64,000 nt of DNA from Forficula auricularia (GCA_024734495.1 JALMQS010000915.1:229800-293799), one strand, 5' to 3'. Shown: positions 1 to 10,029, numbered from the stretch's first letter. The notes: generated by a model from the sequence alone, not told the origin. Program-made: numbers and translations.

Positions 1-1
1 T

Positions 2-378
2 AATATCTCGAGTATTCTACATGGAGCACGTTCTAATGCTAAAAAGCTTTTTTAGATATATATGATCTTTGGTTTGATAACGAAGGAAATAAAACTCAAT
101 ATTTAAAAAATTTAAATGAAAATGGAATAAATTTATCTATTATTATCAGTATTTTGTATAGAACAGGATCAAATGCTGCCAATTTATTTAAAAGTTTATA
201 TGATATTTTGTTTGATGCAAAAGGAAATAAAACACAATATTTAAAAAGTTTAGAAGTGAAAGGAATAAATCTGAACACTGTATCGAGTATTATAAAAGGA
301 GCTGGACCTAATGCTCCAAAAGCTTATAAAGATTTATATGATCGTTTGGTTGATAACAAAACTAAATTTAAAAGATAA
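2..378 (+). pseudogene. End of an ORF of ~46-residue helical repeats, TALE-like in layout, broken by a frameshift
   Basis: The reading frame enters from the left edge and shows about 2.7 repeats of roughly 46 residues (138 bp). Each unit has a GINL-type start, an SSIL/SSII helix, a short G-x-G-x-NA turn, a helix containing LYD, then F-D-x-x-GNKTQYLK. The last unit ends K-F-K-R and a TAA stop. A six-T run at 48-53 shifts the frame: positions 2-52 are read in one frame and 52-378 in the next. No start codon is visible, so the gene begins outside the window. The spacing of helix, short G/N-rich loop and helix recalls TAL-effector-like repeats, but the unit is longer than the usual 33-34 residues, so kinship is only inferred. 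The stop codon overlaps a transposon insertion point at 376-377, and across the excised site the frame would stay open for about 47 more codons (to 1962). Function unknown; origin by transfer from a bacterial symbiont is possible but not shown. Confidence 0.55.
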
Positions 379-735
379 TTGAGGAGCTCACATTCAAAAC
401 GTGCTTTGTCCGGGTGAATGTACTTTTCAGAAACTGCAAATATTGAATATAAAAAATATATATATTTATTTTTTGTTACAAAAATAACTAATAATTTATA
501 GATATTCTATTTATCACAATGAGATACGTCTATAAAAAAGTTATAAAGGATTAATATTTTAAATAATTAATATAAAATTGGACAAAGCACGTTTTGCATG
601 AAATTAATGGACAAAGCACGGTTTGAATGAATTAGACATGGACAAAGCTTATTTTGATCAAATTTTATTTATTTATAAAAGAAATATACATGTTAAAAAA
701 ACATTATGAGTCCATTAAGATGACACCTTTGCTTC

Positions 736-1440
736 TTAAATGTGTAAATCACACATTTCAAGTTCCAAACAATCACATTCTTCTTCAGGTTCCTCAAAAT
801 TTATCGTAGGCACATTAAAAATAATGTCTTTGTACCAGTTCAAACGGCCATCAGCAAGTGGCTCATCGGCCCATTTTTCATCATCAAACATTTTGATAAG
901 AAGTTTATTAACATCATTTTTCTTCTCTCTGCTAATTACATGACCAAGTGACACATTTTCAAGTTGGATGTTATTAAATTGAATGTTGCCTGCACGCCTT
1001 AAAGAAATAAAATGTTCATTTTCAAATTTGTAGTTCTTCATTCCTTTCACTATAACATGCCTCTTGATACTGATTTTCTTCATTTTAGTGGGTAACACTT
1101 CTTCAACAACAATTTTTCCTTTAACTTTTCTTTCAATTAAATCTCCTTCTTCCTTTATTGGACATGTCTTAATAAGAGTATAAATAATGCTGTCTTGAGA
1201 AGCTTTATCTGGCTTTTCAAAAAAATTATTTCTAAAGGTTTTCAAGTCCCTTGGCATGAACTTCACACAAGAAAACCTATCGTTATCATGTTTACAAGGT
1301 TCAAATTTAAGGGCTATTTTAGGAGTGCTGTAGCTGGTTGATTTTGATGCAGTTTTTTTACCACGTGTAGAATGTCTTTTTCTGCTTCCAATGTTGTAGT
1401 CACCCACACGTACACTTCCGTCGGCATCTTCATTTTCCAT
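736..1440 (-). CDS. 234-residue transposon-borne protein, function unrecognised
   Basis: The uninterrupted ORF lies wholly inside the terminal-inverted-repeat element. It starts at an ATG at 1440, where no better start is seen upstream, and stops 358 bp inside the left end. The N-terminal 40 residues are basic with RKRH and RGKK clusters, so nuclear import is plausible. A central segment (residues about 47-95) has C-K-H, SC and a basic R-D-L-K-T-F-R-N-N-F-F block, resembling the N-terminal Cys-containing segment of some uncharacterised insect repeat proteins. The C-terminus is acidic with E-E-C-D-C-L and a W-Y-K-D-I-I motif. No DDE catalytic triad is visible. It may be an N- plus C-terminal remnant of a larger transposase with the catalytic middle deleted, or an accessory DNA-binding protein. 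A palindromic GTCACGTGAC lies about 125 bp upstream of the start. Confidence 0.6.
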   Translation of the reverse strand: MENEDADGSVRVGDYNIGSRKRHSTRGKKTASKSTSYSTPKIALKFEPCKHDNDRFSCVKFMPRDLKTFRNNFFEKPDKASQDSIIYTLIKTCPIKEEGDLIERKVKGKIVVEEVLPTKMKKISIKRHVIVKGMKNYKFENEHFISLRRAGNIQFNNIQLENVSLGHVISREKKNDVNKLLIKMFDDEKWADEPLADGRLNWYKDIIFNVPTINFEEPEEECDCLELEMCDLHI

Positions 1441-1565
1441 TTTAAATGAAATTTGGGAATATATGAAAACAATTAAATCTAAAGAGTACTCACAAGAGCT
1501 TTTCCAACTGAACTAATCCTATAAAGTAAGGTTAGAGAATGAATAAGACGTGGCAGAAACAAACA

Positions 1566-1575
1566 GTCACGTGAC
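1566..1575. promoter_or_regulatory. Palindromic GTCACGTGAC (E-box core) upstream of the 234-residue ORF
   Basis: A perfect 10-bp palindrome containing CACGTG lies between the ATG at 1440 and the right terminal repeat. It is a possible regulatory site by position only. Confidence 0.25.
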
Positions 1576-1820
1576 TAGAAACAAGCAACCCTATTGGTCA
1601 GATGGACTAAGCACGAATTGGTTGAAACTTGTCTATGGACAAAGCACACTTTGTATGAAACTCAAGTTTTCAACATGATTTTTAAATGAGAAATAACATG
1701 ATTTGACTGAATTCTGATATTCCTTCATGTCCAAATTACGTAGAGGAACACAAATATGTCAATAACTCATTTTCGAAAAAAAGTGGACAAAGCACGTTTT
1801 GAATGTGAGCTCCTCAATTA

Positions 1821-2630
1821 TAAGATACCTTTGGTCTTCTGCCAAGCCCAGAAGATTAATTTGCTGAGTGCATATGCATGCATATCTGTAAAAGCCACCT
1901 TATCTAAGCCATTACTACCATATCTGATAATTGTAAATAATAATTATTTTTTCCTTTTATAAGACTTTATTTTTTATAACGCAACTTCGAATAATAAAAT
2001 GCATTTCAACATTATATGTTCCTCATTTTTATACCCTCTTTGCCCATCTTTTCTCATAATCCCTTAATTTGTAATTTCCTCCATTTACTTTTGATACTAC
2101 ATTTAACTAAACCCTTTTTATTGTACAAAATGAAACTTAAAAAAAAAGCAAAATCTGGAAAGCAGATGATATGTTTTTAGGCATTTCCTTAAACAGTCAC
2201 ATTTGTGGATTTCATCATACTCTGTCTTGGATAATCCTGAATATCTTCAAATTAAAAATTTTTAACAAAAAATCATCCGAAAAAAACTTTAAGCCAACAA
2301 AATTTCCTAGAAAATGAGACAAGAATAACGTTTCTAGAATGAACGGTTTATTTTTTACGAAGGAAAAACTGCGATTTTTTGCAAAAATTGAAATGTTTCG
2401 ATGCGATTCGTCTCGAGTTAACTCAGTCCAAATAATAAATTTTTTTCTGAGTGTTTTAAGATAAAACGAAAAAAATGAGATGTTTTGCATAAAAAAAAAA
2501 TTAAAATCGAAAAATAAGGTACACCCTGACGTACATGTAGGTATATTTATTTTCATATTATTATATATATATATATTTTTTTTTTACTTTATCCATCAAG
2601 CTTGAGTTGTTTGCCATAAAAGAATTTCGT
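1821..2630. other. AT-rich stretch with no recognisable gene
   Basis: The sequence is AT-rich with homopolymer tracts and a short TA microsatellite near 2560-2575. The open frames here are short and have no recognisable domain. The part just after 1821 would extend the repeat-protein frame if the upstream transposon were absent. Confidence 0.6.
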
Positions 2631-2631
2631 C

Positions 2632-3003
2632 TTTTTGATTTTAAGTCGATTCTTCCACGTTTTCAGTAGAGGTTGCCATTAATAGTCAAAACATCAAAAA
2701 TGGAATGCAATAAGGTTATTCCTCTAGTATTAGATAAGAATCGATCGTTATTTTTGATTTTAATTTGATTCCTCCATGTCTCCAGCAATGGTTACCAATA
2801 ATAATCGAAGCGTCAAAAATCGAATGTAGAATTATTATTCCTCAAGTATTAGATGAGAATCGATCGCTATTTTTGATTTTAAGTCGATTCCTCCACGGCT
2901 TCACCAATGGTTACCAATAATAACCGAAATGTCAAAAATCGAATGTAGAATGGATATTCCTCAACTGTTAAATGAGAATCGATCATTATTTTTGAATTAA
3001 AGT
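2632..3003. repeat. Tandem repeat, about 120-bp unit, three copies
   Basis: Units begin at about 2632, 2752 and 2872, each with a TTTTTGATTTTAA-type start, then GATTC(C/T)TCCA, a GGTTACCA(A/T)TAAT segment and GAGAATCGATC near the end. Copies are diverged at scattered sites. A fourth unit start is visible near 2990. Confidence 0.75.
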
Positions 3004-3136
3004 CAACATGAGCTGCAAATTGCAAGTGATATCTGATTAATAATAAAGGAATAAACTTATTAATATTTCAAATGAATTTGGATAAAGTTTAGCAACGATC
3101 CGTTGCAGTTTATTTTTTTTTTTAAAGAGTGATCTG

Positions 3137-3530
3137 TTTTGTTCTTAAGATAGCGGTTGAATCTGTCATCCTTCATAAAAATGGCTCTAGAACTACGGCC
3201 AAAGCTGAAATAGAAGAAACCATAAGGGACTTCTACACTAATTTATATAAAACATCACATTCTGCAGTTCAACACACTAATTCAATATCATCAGAGCCGG
3301 AGTTTTTGGTGTCCGAGATCAGAGATGTTATAGAAAATCTTCCGAATGGAAAAGCTCCTGACGACGACGGAATAACTGCAGAAATCTTTAAATCTTTTGG
3401 TCCCCCAATATATCTGGCCATAACTAGACGCTACTAGACTCAACCGCTATCTTAAGAACAAAACAATCCCTACTCCTTGGAAGACATCAAAATCTGTCAT
3501 CCTTCATAAAAAGGGGGATAGGGAACTACA
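3137..3530 (+). pseudogene. Rearranged fragment of an RTE-like LINE reverse transcriptase
   Basis: The frame from 3129 encodes a segment with G-K-A-P-D-D-D-G-I-T-A-E and S-F-G-P-P, the N-terminal finger region of RTE-type non-LTR reverse transcriptase. It then runs into stops, and a following piece (about 3437-3530) encodes a K-T-S-K-S-V-I-L-H-K-K-G-D-like continuation. Two internal repeats show a local rearrangement: a roughly 24-bp sequence at about 3137-3160 recurs inverted at 3437-3462, and the SVILHK-coding segment occurs twice. It is a dead relic. Confidence 0.65.
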
Positions 3531-3539
3531 CTATATAAA

Positions 3540-4610
3540 ATATTCACGACTTGGAAAAAGTCATCGATGAAACCAACTGGTCACTCACTGGTCACTTCGA
3601 AAGCTTGTTTTCAGTGACAATCTTGAATGCATTTTGTCCCTTTTGAAACCCGAGCAATAATTCTGCCATCATGTGCGTATCCCATCTACCTTGGTACCTT
3701 GGGGTCACCATAGTGTTAATATCCTGGTGAAATCTTTCACCTTGTTCCTCATGGAATTCACGAAGGCAGGATCCTTAAAGAGTTGTTTTATTTGTGGACC
3801 GTCAAATATTCCTCCTTTTGCCAATTTTTTCCGTACTCAACTGAGGCATAGTTGTCAATTTATATGCAAAGCATGATCCGTTCTTATCAAGAGACTTTAC
3901 AAACTGCTTCGTTAGACCCAGCTTGATATGCACTGGAAGAAAGATGATTACCTCTCGTCCAACTAAGGGCCGGTTGTATGTCGCAAAGTAAATGCTTTTT
4001 ACAACTAACAAAGGGTATACTTTCAGTGCTTGTCATCTGATTGGCCATCCCAGTCCCTCCATTTACCATCTACCCTTTGTTAGTTGTAAAAAGCATTTAC
4101 TTTGCGACATACAACCGGCCCTAAGGGGTCCAAATTGATATTCTTTTCCTCAACGACCATGTTTTCTCTCTTAGGACACTCTTTTGTAACCCAGTGGTGT
4201 GTTTTGTCTCTGCTCTCTCAGAGGTCCAAGAAGCAAGGATATTTGTTTTGGCCAGTTTGCTGTCCAGGGAGAAAGTTTTCCATTTTCAACTCCAGATAAA
4301 TCACCCATTGATCATGAAACTTTTATCTTCTCCAAAAGCAAAGCTTTCGTGAAATATTCTTCTTTCATTTTCGTTGAGTGAGCAATTGGTATTGAACAAT
4401 ATTTGTTCGCATTGTGTCGAAGGACACATTTCTAACTTCGCTTTCAGCTGAGAATAAATAGGGGCCAATCAACTCACAAACTATGCTCAAATCTTCTTTA
4501 CCGGACAGGCAATGCTTAATTCCCCATCTTGCTGATTTTCCTGCAATTGGACGGCAGACGGTTAATAAGTAGGGCAAATATACAGGAACCAATCCATAGA
4601 GGGTCACATT
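3540..4610 (-). pseudogene. Broken fragments of a dispersed insect ORF, rearranged around a perfect 52-bp inverted repeat
   Basis: Minus-strand frames encode Y-F-A-T-Y-N-R-P-L-V-G, then P-V-H-I-K-L-G-L-T-K-Q-F-V-K-S-L-D-K-N-G, and further down F-H-Q-D-I-like text with R-Y-Q-G-R-W. These motifs recur in uncharacterised multicopy insect proteins. Stops and frameshifts interrupt the frame. The segments at 3966-4017 and 4071-4122 are exact inverted copies of each other, so the part after 4071 joins differently oriented pieces. Further minus-strand coding-like text runs to about 4607. The parent element is not identified. Confidence 0.5.
3966..4122. repeat. Perfect 52-bp inverted repeat with 53-bp spacer
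   Basis: The arm 3966-4017 is the exact reverse complement of 4071-4122. The arm encodes part of the dispersed ORF, so the structure looks like an inverted partial duplication. Confidence 0.9.
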
Positions 4611-4656
4611 TAAGCATAGGCATATTAATTATTATTATTATTATATATATATGAGC

Positions 4657-4739
4657 CAAAGGAATTATTATTTAACGGGTTATAGTGGTGTTTCACAAAG
4701 TGAAACACCACTATAACCCGTTAAATAATAATTCCTTTG
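4657..4739. repeat. Perfect 40-bp hairpin with 3-nt loop
   Basis: The arm 4657-4696 pairs without mismatch with 4700-4739 around a loop of AAA. The arm ends GGTGTTTCAC next to the loop. No coding sequence overlaps. It could be the core of a foldback element or a small-RNA precursor-like palindrome. Confidence 0.9.
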
Positions 4740-6355
4740 TTTAATATGTTTCACTATAAACCAACACCGCTTTCCCTAAACTTTATATATGAGCCGTTTT
4801 CTTTAAAAGTGATGTAAGTCCATTTATTGTTATTTCAAGATATTTAAGGGTTTGCATTTGAATGGTTTGAAAAATATTGGTATACATGTTAATACGCACG
4901 TTTTATGTTTTTTAAATATTAAATTGATTTAAGTTTATAATGTGATCGTTTTTAAATTATTAGTTAAAATAAATTTATACTTTTGATGACCTCAAATGGA
5001 CTTAGACCACTTTCAAAGTCAAAAAATGTGAAAATCATTCATTTATGAAATATTAAATATGGGATTTCAAATGAATCAAACCTATTTATTCATGAAATGT
5101 TTATTAAATAAGTAAAATAACAAAATAAAGAGACTTTATTTCAATACTAGCTGCAAGGCCCCCTGGACCCCCCGCCTCCTCTGATCACTCCCCACCCCAG
5201 TAAACTTACACTCTAAGACTCCCCACCCCTGGACCCCGAATCCCCTGAACAGGTCACCTTTCCCCTGCCCCTCCGCCCGTCTCTAGTTTATTTTAGAAAA
5301 AAGAACCCCCCCCCCCCCACCACAAGGCATCAGTAGACAATATTTGGAGAGAGGTTTTAGTATTAATCAGTAGTTTTCTCATGCAAACGGGTAGACAGTT
5401 CTTAGATTGCTTGAACTGGTATAAACTGATCTGTAAACTCTATTGGATATTATTAATAATTACATATTCCTTGCATCAGAGGGTTTAGTCAAATATTAAA
5501 CCAAAGTTCTTGATCCTTTATGAGTAGGGACTCCAGAGCGTTTCCAGATAAGATAATTAGTACTTTTATAGTAGATTTAAAATATTTTTTTATTATTTCA
5601 AGCCTTGATGCCGTAACTTTGTCTGCCCTATAATATTATGTATGATTTCTTTCTTAATCTATTAGGGGGCGATCAATTATAATTTATATATATATAGGAA
5701 TATATTGATAGATAGTTATAAATCTATTTGAACCAAACTATAGGTATTATAATTAAAATTAAATTTATTTATTTTACTAAAAAAAAAAACTAAATTAAAT
5801 TAAGGAAATATTGTTTAAAAAAAAGGTTTGTTTTTTATTATCAAAGTATCAGTACATTACATAATTTTCACACAGATAACCGTTTCGGATTTATTGATGG
5901 AATAAAACAAACATGTCAATTTAAATCATTTTATTTATCCAGAAAAATACACGACATAAAATATGTCGTGTCCTATAGAGTTGACAAGTCAACTGTACAT
6001 AGGGCCGGATTAAAATCTTATCTATCTTATATATAAAATTTAATAATTATTTAATTTTACAAAGAATTACAATAAATGAAATATATATGGTGTACATGTG
6101 ATAAACATTAGTTCACATTAGAGATTTACAAACATATCACAGGGTGAAATCACAACGATCCGATCCATTTAACCAATTTTTTTCTCAATACTTCTTGTCA
6201 CACGACATATTTAATGAATAGAAAATCAAGATTTTAAAATTATAAAGGTTTTATTAGTACTTTGAATGCAGAATTAGCGCAAAGTTGCTAGAGAATGAGA
6301 GGCAGCAAAAAGACAGATTTGCGATTTAATGTTGAGTAAAATTGATTTAGGCGAA
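4740..6355. other. AT-rich intergenic DNA with a C-rich patch
   Basis: No gene is seen. A C-rich patch at about 5155-5320 contains repeated CCCC runs and resembles C-rich patches next to the Helitron ends. A small perfect hairpin (9-bp arms CACGACATA, 3-nt loop) lies at 5950-5970. Confidence 0.5.
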
Positions 6356-6359
6356 AAAA

Positions 6360-7026
6360 CAGACATTTTTTGTGTATTTTAACGAATATCTTTTTTGTTT
6401 TTCGCAATACAAGGTGATATAACAAGAAGTTGATTATTAAAATTCTTTATGAATTATGTCCATTGCGTATTATCCACAAAATCTAGTTATTTCATTAAAG
6501 CGTCAAAATTAGTAAAAATTCATCACTTGAGACCGCCATGGGGTCTATTCTATAAAAATGTATGTTTTAATTTTTAATAAAATTAAAAAATAATGAGAAG
6601 ATATAAAACCTTTCAAAGTAACTATTCAGGTCATAATTGATTGCTACGCTATCTAGGTTTTATGAAATATACGCATATGATAGAATTCATAGAGGATTCC
6701 ATAATCTTGGATTTATTACATAAAAAACGCACACGTCGACATATAGGTACGTGGAAATACAGAAAAAAGTCTTCTTGACACCTTTAATCAATTTTAGGAA
6801 ACAGAAAAGTTCACATCAATATTACGTTATTTCTTATCGATGGTGAAAGTGTTGGAAATATATTTATTATTGATTAACAGCCACCCTAATAAACATAGAA
6901 TCAGAGAGAAAAATAAAGTATTAGTGGAACAAATATTCTTACAACAGGTGACAAAACTAATATTCTATTCAGGACAACATTAATGATAAGTTGTTTGAAA
7001 TTTTGAAATACGTGTTTCATTTATTA
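6360..7026 (-). repeat. Inverted duplicate of 40270-40960
   Basis: Read on the minus strand, this segment matches the DNA downstream of zinc-finger gene D, from the ATAATAAATGAAACACG region onward through a GACCCCATGG-type landmark. It carries no gene. Its position relative to zinc-finger copy A mirrors the arrangement at gene D, so A and this segment belong to one inverted segmental duplication. Confidence 0.7.
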
Positions 7027-7518
7027 TTAGTTCCCTGCCACCGAGCGATGCTCGGTAAATTTTTGCTTCAGTTAATAGCTATATATTAATCCCCGACCCC
7101 GCCCCCCGGACCCCCATCACTTCACTCCACCTCCTGCACCCTCCCACCACACTCCTACACTCCGCTCCCGAAACCCCGTACCTCCCCCACCACTGAACCA
7201 CACCTCCTGCACCCCCACATCTACCCCCGCCCAAGCACCCACTTTTTGCATTTCTAGCCTTCAGTGGTCCACAGATTATGTGTATATAGGTATATAAATA
7301 AATACGGTATAATTATTTTTTTTAATTAAATAACAATTTTTGAGTTCATCAATTAAATTGCCAAATTCTAATACAGAAAAATACGCTTGTGGGATTTAAA
7401 ATTCGATTTTTAATCAATTAAATTTTCAAACTTTTAATATATATATAATAATAATTATAATGATCTTATTGTGGGATATAAAATAAAAAAACCAATTATT
7501 TATGAAAAGGAAATTGAA

Positions 7519-7906
7519 AAAATTTTTAAGAAAAAAATAAAAACCGACTTCAAAAAATTAAATGCAACAAATATAAAAATACACTAAAAGGTATAAAATA
7601 ATTATTATCTTATTTAGTTACAACTAAACGACGAAATATTAACACGAAATTACTTTTAAAGTCGGTGCCAAACAAACTATACCTATAAGCGAGCGTACCC
7701 GCCAAACGTACTAAGTAAGATCCGTCGAGTGCGATTCATAAAAGGTATATGTTTGGCACCAACTTCAAAAGTAATTTCGTGTTAATATTTCGTCGTTTAG
7801 TTGTAACTAAATAAGATAATAATTATTTTATACCTTTTAGTGTATTTTTATATTTGTTGCATTTAATTTTTTGAAGTCGGTTTTTATTTTTTCTTAAAAA
7901 TTTTAT
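7519..7906. repeat. Foldback MITE with ~160-bp arms
   Basis: The left arm (about 7519-7675) is repeated inverted at about 7750-7906. Arms share AAAACCGACTTC near the outer end and GACGAAATATTAACACGAAATTAC inside, written here as two adjacent conserved blocks. The centre holds a GAGCGTACCCGCC-type sequence. A diverged member lies at 41160-41497, interrupted by mariner. Confidence 0.8.
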
Positions 7907-7919
7907 TTTTCTCTTTTTA

Positions 7920-8252
7920 GTGATGTTATTAATAGTGATTATATCGTCAGAACTTGACCAAATTAATATGACACCATCCCTAAGACACCCCTTTCGGATA
8001 AAAAAAGAACCATCGAAATCGGTTCATAAACAAAGAGGTTAGGTCTAAACAAACCTAATAAAAAAGGTCTAATACCTATGAAAAAAAATCGAAAAAAAAT
8101 GGGACCAATCGGAAGCTAGACTGGACCCAATGCAAAAAAAATTTTCAAAATCGGTTGACAATTGGCGGAGATATGAGGTAACATAGGCACAAAAAAAAAA
8201 AAAAAAAAATTCAATCGAATAGAGAACCTCCTCCTTTTTTGAAGTCGGTTAA
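7920..8252 (-). repeat. Dispersed repeat ending in AACCGACTTCAAAAAAGGAGG
   Basis: The segment contains TTGACAATTGGCGGAGATATGAGG and ends at 8250 with the complement of the AACCGACTTC motif, landmarks of a repeat common in several insect orders. A plus-strand partial copy lies at 10442-10611. No ORF is present. Confidence 0.6.
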
Positions 8253-8306
8253 TAAAAATGTAAATATACATTTTTATCGAGACAACCATCTGTGAATAAT
8301 TGTTTC

Positions 8307-8799
8307 AATTAACTATTGAGATGTACCTTCTGAGAAAAACCCTTGTCGCAGTGATCACAGACGAAAGGCTTTTCGCCTGAATGAATAAGTAAATGCCTAT
8401 TGAGATGTACCTTCTGAGAAAAACCCTTGTCGCAGTGATCACAGACGAAAGTCTTTTGGCCTGTATGCTTGTTATTAGAAAGAGGTCCCAAACATTGATC
8501 AGTTTGTTTTGATTTCAATTTTTCTTGATCATTAGGACATTGTAAAGACCGTTTGGTGGCATTATATCGCTTATGTAAGGTCACTTTAGAAGCCGTCTCG
8601 CTCTGAGGAATTATGTCAATAAGGGGTTCCGATTTGGTTTCAGCACCATATTTCCGATCACTCAGATGCCTTGTGAAGAAGGCTTCTTCTGAATGACCTT
8701 CCTGTATATGGCTTTCTAAATCAGACAATGATTGGAATCCAGACACACATTCTTCACAGAAATAATCTTCAGTTTCATTCTTAGTTCGATTACTTGCAT
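8307..8799 (-). pseudogene. Zinc-finger copy A, truncated exon 3
   Basis: The exon begins after a T-rich CCAG acceptor at 8800 and encodes the family N-terminal block: D-Y-F-C-E-E-C-V-S-G-F-Q with H-I-Q-E-G-H (a C2H2 finger), then the K-S-E-P linker and two TGEK-linked fingers (helices SQKVHLNRH and SQKVHLN). It ends abruptly in the second finger at 8309, against Helitron sequence. About 250 bp of the family intron follows at higher coordinates (to about 9050) and then homology stops, so exons 1 and 2 are missing. The two fingers are nearly identical to each other. Intact relatives are at 19214-24548 and 34121-39030. Confidence 0.85.
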
Positions 8800-9049
8800 C
8801 TGGAAAAAAATAAATGTATTAACGAGATGAATTTAGAGATGAAATTTAATATAGAGAAGAAAAGTTTATTCTAGGTTTAGTATTTTTAATTGTAAAATCA
8901 TTCAATAATATCGTTAGATAAGTATTATATAGTGTGCTAAGGAATTAATTTTGAATTCATTTATCCATGAAAATTATTAGAAATAAAATCTTGAAAAACT
9001 TAATCCCTTGAATATTCTAATGGTTTGCGAAATGGAGGACTAAGGGACA

Positions 9050-9412
9050 GAGGCCTATCTTATCTTTCTTATTATATCAAACGAGAAATTCTTATATATA
9101 CCTATGGTATATATAAGGTAAATATTCCAAATTCTGACACTTTCAACTTGAAATAACATTATTAAGAAATGCAAAAATAAATATATGAATACGTAGGTCC
9201 ATTTATCTACTTTGTCGTCAACTAAAAACATATTATTCTTTACAAACTGAAATGCATGTGGCTGAATTCCTTTTCCGCCAGCTGTTACTTTCGTCTTGAC
9301 TTTGTTTGTGTTCACAGTGTAACCTTATAAAAGTGCACCACCAAAATAGCGGATAACTCATCAAAAAATAAATTTTTTGGTGAGAATATTGTTTTGCTGG
9401 TAAGATATATAT
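9050..9412. other. No gene recognised
   Basis: This AT-rich segment follows the end of homology with the zinc-finger intron. The single short minus-strand frame (9055-9315) has no recognisable domain. Confidence 0.5.
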
Positions 9413-9700
9413 ACCGGGTGAGTTTTTGATCTTGAGACAGTCTTATAACTCAAGAATATTGCATTGGATGCAGTGCATATGGAAAAAAGTTTCAAATAAA
9501 AGTTTGTTTATATCGAGGGCGAAACTAAACTACGCTATTGTTTGTCGGCATAGAACAAGCTTTCATGAGTATTTCTAGGTCAAGTTCTGTTTTTTAAATG
9601 GAACCCTATATTTTTAATTATGTCTCCTTAATCTACAAAAAAACTTAACAACTTTCATAAGAACTATTTTTTTATACGATATTAAATACAAAAAATATTT
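9413..9700. repeat. Dispersed transposon end (CCGGGTGAGTTTTT family), copy 1
   Basis: The landmarks are CCGGGTGAG, then GATCTTGAGACAGTCTTATAACTC, then TAGAACAAGCTTTCA and GGTCAAGTTCTGTTTTTTAAATGG, each given here as separate landmarks. Other copies start at 14547, 40989 and about 63700. At this copy, transposase N-terminal sequence follows at 10030-10300, which suggests the family is one end of a Tc1/mariner-superfamily element. Confidence 0.6.
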
Positions 9701-10029
9701 ATTAAATTAGATCTCAAAAAAATCCAACAATAAACAATTATTCAACCTAATTATCAAATAATAATGATTTTCATTGTTCAAATAAACAAATACATGAATA
9801 AATTAGATCTCAAAAAAAATCTTAATAATTATTTTTAACAACTATTTAACTTAATTATCAAATAATTGATTATTAAATCTAAAAGTCACAACAATGAAAA
9901 AACTTTATTATACACAGATTTTAGAGATTATTTTCTACTTAATAGAACTACGCAAAATTCTTGAGTTTAAAAAAGTTTATTTCTCGTGTCAATCCAGTAG
10001 ATAGTTATATTGTATTAAAATAAAAATGG

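Larger units (their letters stand above)
391..1805. repeat. Seven subterminal repeats (GGACAAAGCACGTTTTGAATG type)
   Basis: Copies start near 391 (inverted, part of the left terminal repeat), 580, 609, 640, 1604, 1637 and 1785 (part of the right terminal repeat). The core GGACAAAGCACG is best kept at 391, 580, 609 and 1785, and the others carry substitutions. Six copies share one orientation and only the left-terminal copy is reversed. Their clustering within about 280 bp of each end suggests binding sites for the element's transposase. Confidence 0.7.
378..1818. mobile_element. 1.44-kb terminal-inverted-repeat DNA transposon with TA duplication
   Basis: The ends are perfect inverted repeats of about 34 bp beginning ATTGAGGAGCTCACATTC at 378 and ending with the complement at 1818. 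The dinucleotide TA flanks both sides (376-377 and 1819-1820). Seven copies of a GGACAAAGCACG-type motif sit near the ends, as expected for transposase-binding subterminal repeats. Inside is one ORF on the minus strand (736-1440). No DDE transposase was recognised, so this could be a deletion derivative or an unfamiliar family. The TA duplication allows a Tc1/mariner-like relationship but does not prove it. Confidence 0.75.
7027..8311 (-). mobile_element. Helitron-like element copy 1, with nested insertions
   Basis: On the minus strand the 3' end reads hairpin CCGAGCATCGCTCGG, a 10-nt spacer, then CTAA followed by T: the layout of a Helitron terminus. A C-rich block follows inside (about 7090-7240). 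The same family occurs at 19563 and 29673. A foldback (7519-7906) and another repeat (7920-8252) interrupt it. The other end stops at the truncated zinc-finger copy A near 8311. No Rep/helicase coding sequence is present, so it is non-autonomous. Confidence 0.65.

Noticed and set aside
2215..2556. 113-codon minus frame
   Set aside because: Phe/Lys-rich, from AT-rich DNA, with no recognisable domain.
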